Source: Membranipora membranacea
Lineage: Eukaryota; Bryozoa; Gymnolaemata; Cheilostomatida; Membraniporidae
Reading direction: 5' to 3'
Assembly (NCBI GenBank): GCA_914767715.1
Contig: OU612072.1
Location: forward strand, 13,580,001 to 13,640,000
DNA: 60,000 nucleotides
The notes under the pieces are model-generated. The model saw only the letters and a program-made list of their open reading frames with translations, had not been told where the DNA came from and did no database searches. The position numbers were made by a program, and so were the translations under genes. How positions within the stretch are numbered: position 1 is the first letter of the stretch; every line of letters starts with the position of its first letter. Below, in pieces: positions 38,101 through 47,002 of this stretch.

Positions 38101-38836
38101 TAGTAAAAGTGTTAAGCTGGGCTGTTAGAAAATAACAAGCTAAAGTGCAAAGGTCATCCTTATTGCACATGCGCACTTTAAGTATCTGGACAATTGAAAC
38201 ACTAACCAAGAGGTAGGAGCACCCAACTGCTCACAAAATCAGCTTTTTTCAGATCACAAGCAATTCTGTTAGTTGTCTTATTTCTTGTTGGAGATGCACA
38301 ACTACAATTTAGAATGCACATTTGAGCAGAACAAGGGGTTTTGAATTACAAATAAGGAGTTTATGTATGTACATACATTTTTCTGTGCTCCATTGGCTGC
38401 AAAACAGAGATCAGAAGTGTATTATCCTTTAATAGGCACGGTACCTGTACCCAGACTACCCAGACTCTGGGAGGGTAGGGCAAGCCGAGCAAATCGAAGG
38501 GTTGTTTGACAAGCTGGAAAGGTAAACTAAAAATGTTGTTTTTTGTTCAGTTCTGCTTATACATAAACCGATGTCTGATGGTGTCACATTGCTCAATCTA
38601 ACTAAAGGATTAATGTCTTGTACTGCTTTGCTTAGGGTGTATGTTAACTAAGCTCTTGCCTTTGGTACTAAGAAAATTGAGTCAGACCAAGTTATCATAC
38701 ACTGAAGCATAGCTGAGCACTCTACCTTATATAAAGTGTAACACTAACCTTTCTTAACATTTCCTGTCAATGATGGTTGTATAAATAGTCCAGCAGCTAT
38801 AAGGAGAACTGACAAGCCAGTTATCTTTGTATTCAT
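32145..38836 (-). CDS. Cys-rich secreted-type protein, copy 6 (complete, 243 aa; insertion-loaded)
   Basis: Minus-strand exons 38749-38836, 37411-37608, 36734-36803, 33054-33187, 32524-32617 and 32145-32292 total 732 nt, in frame. Exon 1 begins MNTKITGLSVLLIAAGLF. The product is very close to that of copy 5; differences include SKCTRKDPVAYFLIALRF in exon 4 and RCQKNSGCQLAEEW in exon 6. All 20 mature Cys are kept. Four insertions sit in its introns: the TIR element in intron 3, a TTAA MITE also in intron 3, a tRNA-derived insertion in intron 2 and a 672-bp palindrome in intron 1. None touches an exon. The TATA-like box of copies 4 and 5 is degraded here. It may be a functional gene with altered expression; expression cannot be judged from sequence. 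Confidence 0.87.
33290..36251. mobile_element. 3.0-kb TIR element inside intron 3 of copy 6
   Basis: This is the same element as at 23217-27843, with left end cacatcgaaaactacatcgc and an inverted right end near 36251. It is shorter because about 1.18 kb (24606-25788 of the copy 5 version) is missing at the junction near 34687, and because the inverted triplication is a single copy here. Either this version was deleted or the copy 5 version expanded after duplication. It carries the intact form of the small GC-rich ORF at 33722-33904. Confidence 0.75.
33722..33904 (+). CDS. Small GC-rich ORF (60 aa), unknown; intact version
   Basis: An open frame from ATG to TGA encoding 60 residues: MDGYLCNQHFQLYQHDND at the start, then KNTYYYITTLTTTDGQLC and LDCADSLATVGRVGQTLYHI. 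Three cysteines include a CLDC pair, which could suggest a small metal-binding or fragmentary zinc-finger unit, but this is speculation. It lies antisense to copy 6 in intron 3, within a GC- and CpG-rich island (33675-33900). The downstream DNA has aataaa at about 34010. It might be coding sequence carried by the TIR element, an exon of something larger, or chance. Confidence 0.35.
   Translation: MDGYLCNQHFQLYQHDNDDKNTYYYITTLTTTDGQLCLDCADSLATVGRVGQTLYHITQL
36347..36723. mobile_element. TTAA-flanked MITE, second copy (intron 3 of copy 6)
   Basis: The 377-bp element has inverted ends agggcaaccaaggtttc, flanked by TTAA at 36343-36346 and 36724-36727. The matching site in copy 5 (aaggcttaaacttaccc, near 27932) is empty and has a single TTAA, which shows directly that the element inserted after the copy 5/copy 6 duplication and duplicated TTAA. 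It ends only about ten bases before the exon 3 donor region. Confidence 0.88.
36932..37259 (+). mobile_element. tRNA-derived insertion in intron 2 of copy 6
   Basis: Copy 5 reads continuously across this site. In copy 6, 328 bp are inserted between cttttactc (36923-36931) and cttctactc (37260-37268), a likely 9-bp target duplication with one mismatch. The middle part (37127-37215) is tRNA-like: an A box in tggcgcaatcggttagcgcg and a B box ggttcgagtcc. The first part contains the tandem ggggtcccagcaatg twice. It resembles a SINE, although the pol III promoter is not at the left end. Confidence 0.65.
37757..38428. mobile_element. 672-bp near-perfect palindrome with TTAA flanks (intron 1 of copy 6)
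   Basis: Two arms of about 325-335 bp are reverse complements of each other with few mismatches, meeting at about 38091 (attaccatat-ccgg-ttatggtagt). Ends read agggataatacacttctga. TTAA flanks both sides (37753-37756 and 38429-38432). The paralogous site in copy 5 (tatcttcttaatatgcacgg, near 28622) has a single TTAA, so this is a young insertion with TTAA duplication. There is no coding capacity; it is a foldback-type non-autonomous element. Confidence 0.88.
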
Positions 38837-39544
38837 ATTGATGTCCGCTGAGTGCAAAACAACGCTGAACTTCTTCTATTCGGTGTTACGGTCAAATGAA
38901 ATTGTGAGCCTGCATTGAGACTTTCATGAATTATGGACCGATAAATGTCAACATTTGACATAATAACCAAAGCAAATAACAGTAAAATTTATTGCTTGTG
39001 GTTACTCATTTTGGTTGTTATGAGGTACTCATTTCTTCATACCGAGGCAAGTGGCAAATGGCATATACCAGATACTATTCAAATCATTCAAAAAATTTCA
39101 GGACATTACCCTCACCAAGCAGCTTAAAATCAGAAGCCAATGTGCATTGATCGATGAAAAGATAGACCGATAAATAGTTGTCATCTAATGATTTATGATA
39201 GGTCACAGATAGGACAACTGGTGTGTTAATGTTGTTCTTGTCTCTTACACAAAGGGAACATTAAAGGCAAAGTCTTGGTGATATTACAAAAGTGACATGT
39301 TTGATTGATAACAGGCCTAGACATTACCATGGGCGGCTTTGCTAGCGATCCATTCAAGTGATATGGAATTAAGAAAGCCCATGGTTAGTCTGGTCATAAC
39401 ATAGACAATAATACCGAAAATCACAGCTTGTCTAAGCATTGACAATTATTGTCTCAGTAAGTTGCAGATGTAAACCTTCACTTCCATGATTTGAACAGCC
39501 GCCAGCCAGTCAGCCAGCTAGTTTTATTCAGATAAAATTGTCTG
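38837..39544 (-). promoter_or_regulatory. 5' flank of copy 6
   Basis: This stretch aligns with the 5' flanks of copies 3-5 (landmarks gggaacattaaaggcaa, ttggtgatatt, cattaccatggg). Where copies 4 and 5 have a TATA-like box, this copy reads ttcatgaaag, and the 50 bases just before the start codon diverge. The last part (39494-39544) runs into the 3' flank of copy 7. Confidence 0.45.
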
Positions 39545-39953
39545 GTTTCTGTTTTCGATCAATCTATACTAGCCTGCATAGTTTTATTACAGATCAAATC
39601 TCAACATCAGACAAACTATTATGATGAAATCAGGTAGCTGGCAGTGTTGTTTTATTCTTAATCATGATGACAGTGAACCTGAAATTATAATCTGGCAGAT
39701 TTTGTGTAAAATGATGACATTGTGCTATGCAACAAGGTTAAGATTATGTTATGTTTCCTTTTTCAGTTCTGCTAGGTGGGAGGTGGGAGGGGGGGGGATA
39801 GGGAATGTCTTTGCTTTTATTGTCTGGTGGAAAGGATCCAAAGCCAGGTCAAATGGTAATTTCCTGATCAGAGCCAACGCATTGGCGAGGGGTGGGGAGG
39901 TGTGGCCATTTCTACAGATAAGGGTGAAGCAGAGTTTGTTAGGGCCAGATAGC
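39545..39953. repeat. 3' flank of copy 7, shared with copies 5 and 6
   Basis: Diverged match to 21549-22058 and 31630-32144 (catcagacaaac, atgatgaaatcaggtag, cagagccaac). The GC-rich stretch 39770-39910 gives chance open frames on both strands, which I do not accept as genes. Confidence 0.6.
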
Positions 39954-42232
39954 TTAGAAATGAGCTTGACAGGTAAACTCTTGTAAATTTGGACAAAGTA
40001 CTGCCGAAGCTCTTCTCAAGTTCTTTCTCCATTCCACAGCTAACGTGCACCCGTTATTCTCCTGACATCTGATGCATCTCATTGCTGCTTTGTAGTTCTC
40101 ACTACCATGAAAAAAACCGATACAGGCTAATAAAGAAACACATTTACTATCAATGCTATTTCTATTGGCTCACTGTTTTAGTTTGGCTATTGACACCTGT
40201 CTTTTTAAAGAAAACCCGCCAATATTTGTACTAGGTCTGCGCTGGCTAGAAGCTATTCCTCAGTCCTTGGGATACCAACCATCGGATTATTTTAAGCAAC
40301 ATCAGATGATCAGTTGTATGACAATGTAAGTTTGATTTTGAACTCACCACAGAATCTTTGGTGCGTTGTCTATTCGTTTAGAACTTCTTAGGTTTACAGG
40401 AGCCAACATCAGGGTCAGGCAAGAGATGAATTGCTCGCAGCCTGTAAACAAAACAGCAGAAGTTATTAGCGTATGATCACACTGATCACTTGATATACTA
40501 TTGCATGAATATCTATGATCGATAGAGAGTTGAATTTTACTAACCAGGGGTGGGTACATAATTAGGTACTGCTACTATATTGACTCCAAAGATCAGAGAT
40601 ACACAATTTAATAGTGCAATATCAATGTCACTGTGGGGTATGAGCTTTAAAATGTTAGATCATAATCTAAATTAAAAAGATAACTGTAGATTCAGGTAAG
40701 CATTCAATAACTGCTGTCCTATTTTCTGAATCTGTATTTTGATTATCGGAAGGTGTATAAGCTATTTGCCATTTTCATCAGACTGAGTTCCTTACGTTAA
40801 AAAAAAAGGTTACCCACAAAATCGATTGGGTAATTTCCCCAGTGAAACATTTCGATTATCACAAGCACGTCATCTAGACTTCCATGGGGTATATCAAGTG
40901 AGTTTGACCCCCATTGCATATTCTTTTTAATTGACATTCTACTTCTCACCATCTTCAAGTACAGGTGCTGGGCATTGTGACTCACTCTCACGAGCAGCAG
41001 TCCACATTAGGGTCACTAGTGTATTAAAAACCGGATCTTTTACAACACAAGTTGATATTATCTCTATGACTATCCTGCTTGCCCTGTAATGGAAGAAATG
41101 TATCTGGTTGGAAAGAGCTTCCCCTGAATTTTGGATGTTTTTTTCAGTCAATCAGCTTTAAAATCATTCATTGACTGGTCAAAGCATAAATACTGCAGTC
41201 TGTTCTTCGAAAAACTGTCAGGACAATAACCTATAAGCTTTGAGCAATAAAGAAGAAGGTTTAAGACTCACCCCAAGCAATCTCCAGCTTTTTGCAAGGC
41301 TACAAACTCATTTAGTCGGTCAAGGCCCTCAACTTCACATACTGTAACAGAAATGGTTCATTTTATTCAAATAATTATGGATTAAATTTCAAAAAGAAAG
41401 TCAGTTTGAATTTGCTTCATTTCAATCGTTTACAGACACATTTCATCAAGGGTCTCGATAAGATTCTGAGAGTGAAATTTGTTAACAAACCCATTTCCCT
41501 TCATTTAAATGAAGACAAACAAATGGCCTACCTGGTGGCCCACAACCAACACAGTCAACCGTTGGAAAATTCTCACAAACACAACTCTCCGTACTAAATC
41601 TTAGTCCTTCAGGGCAGCTGTGGGTGTGAGTCAGTCTGGTGATGTTGTCGAACTGAGTAAACTTTTCACATCTGTGTGCTGCTAATTGTATGTACTTGTT
41701 ACCATTTTTCCGACATGAGCAGTTATGAACTGCAAACAATGACATAAAAATATCCCATCAACAGAAGTTCATTTTGTCCATTCCCTTTTTTTACACAAGC
41801 GATTATAGACAAGAAGATAACGATGTATGAATAACCAGGCATCTTAATATGCAAAATATCTGAATTTAGGTAGAAAGAGTCATTTCAAGCATAACTTCAT
41901 AAGCTCAACTGAAAAATTCCTCTCTTGGCCGGCTGGAAATTAAGCGCTTTAAGTGCTAAAACGGAACTAAATCTGCTTGTACTACAAAGCTCAGCCTAGT
42001 AGATATATAGTCAAGCTCCCTCAAATCATCTCAGAGGGACAACCAAAATTATCAATCACACAGCAAAGCACCATGATTTGTGCTTACAATTAATATCAGT
42101 AGATCTACCTTCGCAAAATCAAAGATGATCCATTAGTTAACACTTACCTTTCTTCACAGCTGTGGACGGTACTATTAATGATACAGTAATAATGAGAAGA
42201 ACCAACAAACTATTTATGTAATATGTATTCAT
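39954..42232 (-). CDS. Cys-rich secreted-type protein, copy 7 (complete, 242 aa)
   Basis: Minus-strand exons 42148-42232, 41532-41729, 41272-41341, 40950-41083, 40348-40441 and 39954-40101 total 729 nt, in frame throughout. Exon 1 begins MNTYYINSLLVLLIITVSLI, a signal peptide with likely cleavage near STA. Exon 2 is the CBM14-like module with KFTQFDN in place of the usual FTQYDN. Exon 4 has STCVVKDPV and SESQCPAPVLED; exon 5 begins CEQFISC; exon 6 has MRCIRC, GCTLAVEW and ends FTCQAHF rather than FTCPADV. The mature protein has 20 Cys. Introns are short and free of insertions. It is clearly diverged from copies 4-6, so it is an older paralog kept open, which argues for selection. Confidence 0.9.
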
Positions 42233-43899
42233 ACTGAATACCTGAGACAAAGTATGCCGGGTTTATTTAACTCAATTTGACACACTGCTGAAAATGTGAA
42301 CCAGCTTCAAGACTTTACAAATGAAAAAATGGCTATTTTAGCATTCATGTATATGCTAGATGAGTAGAAATGTAATTTATGTCTCACACTGTTTTCAGTG
42401 TGAGGTTTCCTTTTATCCCATTAACTCTTGGTGGTGATTGGCCAGTTAAAGCTATAAATCTATGGATTATTCCAAACAAAATATGGATGATAAAATAGCG
42501 TGGCGGAGCTTGACCCTTTAAAAGTATGTAAGGTGTTTTTCTAGTGCTAATTTGCAAATGACAAACCGCAGGGTAATAACTCATGCCGCTGAGAACCAAC
42601 CGATTGATGAGTGTTTTCAATTTGACCATATTATCAATAGCACATTTGAACCAATATCATAGTCTTAATCTTTTCTTTTTGATAGGTCAAGTGATTTGTT
42701 GACTTGAATGGCTCCAATAAATTGTGAGATTGTACTTGTTCTGGACATCTATAAAAAATCGCAGATGGCTTATGCGGGGTGAATATGCAATCATTGCAAT
42801 CATTGCAATCATTTCTCTTTCAATCGATCCCGCTCAGCTGGCAACTTTGATAAATCAAATTTTCTAACCTGCAGGTGATTTCAATGTGGTGATCAACATG
42901 CAGCATATGATGAAAAATACCCGTCTGTTACCTCAGAGTGATCGATCCCTTATTTGAAGATATTTGTAAAACCTTTGTCCCAACAAAAAATCCAACTTGA
43001 TGAATGTTCTCACTTCCCTCAACAACAGGCCAGACAAATTTAATACAACATAACTCCTCCTACTTTACTAAGTACCTAACATAAGGAACAATCAACCAAT
43101 TGATCGTCTGTCTATACACGCTTACAACTGCTACCAGAAGGAATATTCAGTAGACTGCAGTTGCAATTCTCGAGAATGAGTATTGTATATGCACAAGTCA
43201 TTGTATCATGTTGGGTAATATTGTATTTTTCAACCAAATATGGCCATCGTTTGACCAAAGAACCTAAGAGAGTTTAGTGGTCTAACTTGACTAAGATGGC
43301 TACTAAAATACCTAAATGTTCGGACATGTCCCAGTTACATCAGTGGGTCCATAACTCCTACCAAACAGAGATCCGGTATAAATGACCAGAAATTGCCACC
43401 AACAAATTTTTCATTCTACGTACGAAAGTTGCTTTTGTCACAGAACGTTTCCGCTCCTTAGCATAGGAATGCAGATTGCTCAAAACTTCTCTTTTTCCCT
43501 ATGCGTAAGGTGCAATCTGCTAATAATCAATGAAAAGTTGTTGGAAACCTAGCCTGTCTTGACAAGCCCAGAGTTTTAGACCAAGGAGTTACTCCTTGTT
43601 TAGACTATCAATCAACAATGACAAGATTTTGCAAGTAAGCTGAAGCAAACACTAAGGATGCATTTTTTGATTACCTAATTATATGAACAGGCGTTTGGAA
43701 AACCATAAATGAGTACAGCTAGCGTTTTGCGTTTAAAACTGAATTGGTGTCAAACAAGTGTACATAAACGCTTTATGTGTACAGGTTGGCATGTATGAGT
43801 CAAGGCAAGATAACTCTTAATTACAGTTGTGATGTTTTGCTATAATTCTCTAACCATAAATATGTTGACACTGTGAACAGCGTAGCACCTCACATTCCA
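42233..43899. other. Intergenic stretch with repeat fragments
   Basis: It begins with the 5' flank of copy 7, partly matching other 5' flanks at 42540-42790. A frame near 42872 reads GDFNVV, like a LINE endonuclease motif, but it is too short and broken to call. A fragment of the TTAA MITE lies inverted at 43480-43552, immediately joined to an end resembling the 48.67-kb palindrome (ctagcctgtcttgacaagc at 43553). Confidence 0.45.
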
Positions 43900-44910
43900 T
43901 CAGCCTTAGTACATTGACAATGGAGCAAACGTGGAGGTAAGAATAGAAAAGCTGTTGTTGAGAAAAAGCTCTGTTTACCGGCTCTCGTGCTTGCAAATGC
44001 AAGATTAATGAACAATAATGGTGACAAACTTGCTACTCTAAATAATTACAATTATGCATATAAGAATGCTAGTGCAATCGCTACAACATAGGCTTGGCTT
44101 CATCAGGATATTGAGGATACCCATATGGCGATTGACGGGTTTCATGTATTTTGAGCAGACCGTGACTTTGCTGCCTGTGATAAAAGCGGGGGTGGTGGAT
44201 ATGGTATGTGGCTAATAAGGAGAGAGGGGTGAACAAATACATCAGTCAACAGGTGCTTCCTCTCGAAGGATTTAGAACTTTTAAACCTTAAGCTCCAACC
44301 CCACTTTCTCCCAAGAGGGATAAATGTTGTCCACCTCTTCGCAGTATACATCCAACCTGATGATAAGGTTAGAATGAAATAGCTTCAATCTGAAATAAAA
44401 AAACTGATCAACGAAGAGAAACTATAATCATAAAGCAAGACACTGGATAGAAGTTCAACAGATATCAAGCTGGCGTGGAAGGGCATAAAATCCATGTCAA
44501 ACCTATTCAATGAAGCCACCAGTAACTTTGACCTACTGCAACAAACTGAGCAGACCAAATTAGCAGATGACCTCAACCGATTCTACACAAGTTTCAACAA
44601 TCCTGATCTAACTCAAGCAGCAGCTTGGCCTCCTGACCCACCTGATCCCGAACCACCTGATGCTGACCCACCACCTTATATCAGCATAGAGGAAGTACGA
44701 GAGCAGTTCAGATGATAAAATCCATCCAAAGCAGCTGGTCCAGACTGCATCTCAACCAGAGTATTAATAGACTGTTACTTTGAACTTGCTCCTATTCTTT
44801 GTGAAATTTTTAATTTATGTTTAAAGTCTGGAACTCTTCCAAAATTATGGAAACTATCAGCAATCACACCACTTCCTTAGAAGCCAAATCCATCGTGCAA
44901 TAATGATAAC
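43900..44910 (+). mobile_element. Dead non-LTR retrotransposon fragment (endonuclease, linker, start of RT)
   Basis: Broken frames from about 43970 resemble a LINE apurinic endonuclease: ALVLANARLMNNN, then AWLHQDIEDTHMAIDGFHVF and GGGGYGMWL, with in-frame stops. The open frame 44494-44715 (MSNLFNEATSNFDLLQQTEQ, then a Pro-rich linker) is followed, after a stop, by NPSKAAGPDCISTRVL and LAPILCEIFNLCLKSGTLP, the start of the reverse transcriptase. The order fits CR1/L2-like elements. The sequence stops near 44910, where a foldback element begins, so most of the RT is missing. Confidence 0.8.
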
Positions 44911-44936
44911 AGACTAAAAGCGAAGATTTTAAAATC

Positions 44937-45463
44937 AATACTTTAAAGACTTTGTTTGAGGCTGATCTTTTGTATCACATCTTATTCTCCATATTTTATT
45001 CTATCATGTGAGCGATTTTCAGCTTTAGAATCCAAATATTGAGGAAGTTATGGCCTCTCAAACTTCCAGGGTGATTGCCTTCAATCGGCATTGGGAATAA
45101 GCGGATGTTTCCCCTGGGGTATGTCACAACCATAGACATGTGACATAGACATTATGAGTTATTAGTTAATACACTAATAATCACATAATAATTGATGATC
45201 AAAACAGACATGGGTGGGAATCGAACCCGGGTCCCCATACCTATAGGCATTGACGCTACCATCACGCCACTTACGTGACGTACCCTAGGGATTGCCGGCT
45301 GATTTTTACTGCCGATAAATTGCCGTCACCTTGGAAGTTTGAGAGGCCATAACTTCCTCAATATTTGGATTCTAAAGCTGAAAATCGCTCACATAATAGA
45401 ATAAAATATGGAGAATAAGATGTGATACAAAAGAGCAGCCTAAAACAAAGTCTTTAAAGTATT
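44937..45463. mobile_element. Foldback element with a tRNA-like core
   Basis: Arms 44937-45095 and 45310-45463 are inverted copies: the outer ends read aatactttaaagactttgtt, and inner landmarks are ctccatattttatt, tcaatatttggatt and ggcctctcaaacttcc. The 200-bp centre carries a tRNA-like stretch on the minus strand (45203-45275) with an A-box-like tggcgtgatggtagcg and a perfect B box ggttcgattcc. Partial arm copies lie at 8320-8405 and 8703-8880. Target duplication was not resolved. Confidence 0.75.
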
Positions 45464-46302
45464 ATAGCCCCAGATGATGTAGTTTGCTATACAAACAGAA
45501 TCGTAGTACCAAAGACGCATGTATTAGTATTGATTATTTTTTACGGTCTTAAATCAAACTGATGCCAATTAAATTATTTCCAGAAGTATTTTAACTTAAT
45601 TTTTTGCCAGTTCATTCAGTCTTTGTACTTACAGCATCAGTAACTCTTAACAACATAAATGATTAATGCATTGAGCTTCAGCAGGTATTCTCTGAATTCA
45701 TTGCCATTCTTCATTTTTTGATTTTATAAAAAAAATAAATGTGAATTTTGGCAATATATTTCATTGTCTTGTAGCCAATATTATACAATGTAAGATGTGA
45801 CGTGTTTCTCACATGTCACAAGATATCAATTGATTGTATGACTGGTAATATGGCTGCCACAAGCAGGACAACATACAGATAAAATATGATTCACCAAATT
45901 ATGTTCTGTGGTAAAAAATTTTATTTTTGGACTAAGCCCCAAAAAGGTCTAAGTCCATGAGTTGGATATGTATTAAAACTTTTAGCCATGGATGAGACAA
46001 TAAAGTACGATTTCTAACGTACTATAACACATTATTTCCCAGCACATTTTACATTATTAGTTATAATATAATTAATCATTGCGTTAAAGTCGGCCAAGAT
46101 TGATTTCACTTGTTTACAAGAGAATGTAAACCTGACAGAATGATTCACATAATGTAGCAGATCATTCAAAACTTGTAAAAACTTCTGTAACTCTCTGAAA
46201 ATGAAATTATAACAAAGGTTGTTGACAGTCTAGGTCAATAAAAATAGAGTTTTTCAACAGGAATCATGAAAAAGAAATACCGTTTTGAACTCAAATCGCA
46301 AC
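45464..46302. other. Intergenic stretch, no gene seen
   Basis: AT-rich DNA between the foldback element and the copy 8 remnant. No family exon, repeat end or motif was recognised. Confidence 0.4.
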
Positions 46303-46706
46303 CTAGACAGCTGGACATACAAACTCTTGTATGTGGGGACACAATTCTGCAGTGGCAAGTCTCAGGTTCTCTCTGTACTGCGCGGCCAACTGGCAGCCTT
46401 TATCTTCTCCACATTTGAGGCATTTCCTAGCCTCTTTGTAGTTCTCACTACAATACCAAAAACAACTAGCGTTTATACTCATGATTGTGGGTCTATTTAT
46501 CCATTTCTAATATTTTGCCTCTGAGTGTTGAATCAATGGTATGCTTTTATGTTATGATATCTTAATATCATGTATATGACTCTTTTATTGATATTACAGT
46601 AAAACATTGAATATTTTTTTACCACAAAAACTTTGGTGCACTGTCTTTCCAATCTTTACTGTTTTCAGGAGCCAACATAAGAGCCATACATTCTGAGATT
46701 CACAGC
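46303..46706 (-). pseudogene. Cys-rich family, copy 8 (exons 5-6 only)
   Basis: Exon 6 (46303-46447) is open with good borders: ENYKEARKCLKC, GCQLAAQY, CPHIQEFVCPAV and TAG, one codon shorter than usual. Exon 5 (46623-46706) is 84 nt instead of 94, the loss falling in two places (4 and 6 nt), so it is out of frame with exon 6. Exons 1-4 are missing; to the right lie a tRNA-like fragment and then copy 9 on the opposite strand. The exon 6 sequence is distinct from all other copies, so copy 8 represents an otherwise lost paralog. Confidence 0.8.
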
Positions 46707-46859
46707 CTGTAAGCAAATTACCAGCGATTGATAGAATATTTGTTAACATTTGTTTATTATGATTGGGATATTCGAATATCATGGTTCCATGCATCGAATT
46801 CGTGGTTCAATTCGATTTTGAATTATGAAATCTAACCATTCCCATGATTGAAAAAGCAT

Positions 46860-46915
46860 GAAAAACATCTGCCGCCGCCGGGACTTGAACCCCGGCCTCC
46901 CGCGTTACGTGATCG
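46860..46915 (-). repeat. tRNA 3'-half-like fragment
   Basis: The minus strand reads ggaggccggggttcaagtcc followed by cggcggcggc, with a B-box-like ggttcaagtcc and a T-arm stem. The A box is absent, so it is not a tRNA gene. It lies exactly where intron 1 sequence of copy 9 begins (gatcgcagct at 46911), so it marks the breakpoint that removed exon 1 of copy 9. Confidence 0.55.
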
Positions 46916-47002
46916 CAGCTTTAAACTGAGAGCAACATAACATTGACAATGCATACATTAATAGATGCTGTTTTTGTTAAAATGTGCATAATTTTTTTGT
47001 AG

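Noticed and set aside
39621-40050. Overlapping GC-rich open frames on both strands 3' of copy 7
   Set aside because: They fall in the shared 3' flank; the corresponding parts beside copies 5 and 6 are not open.
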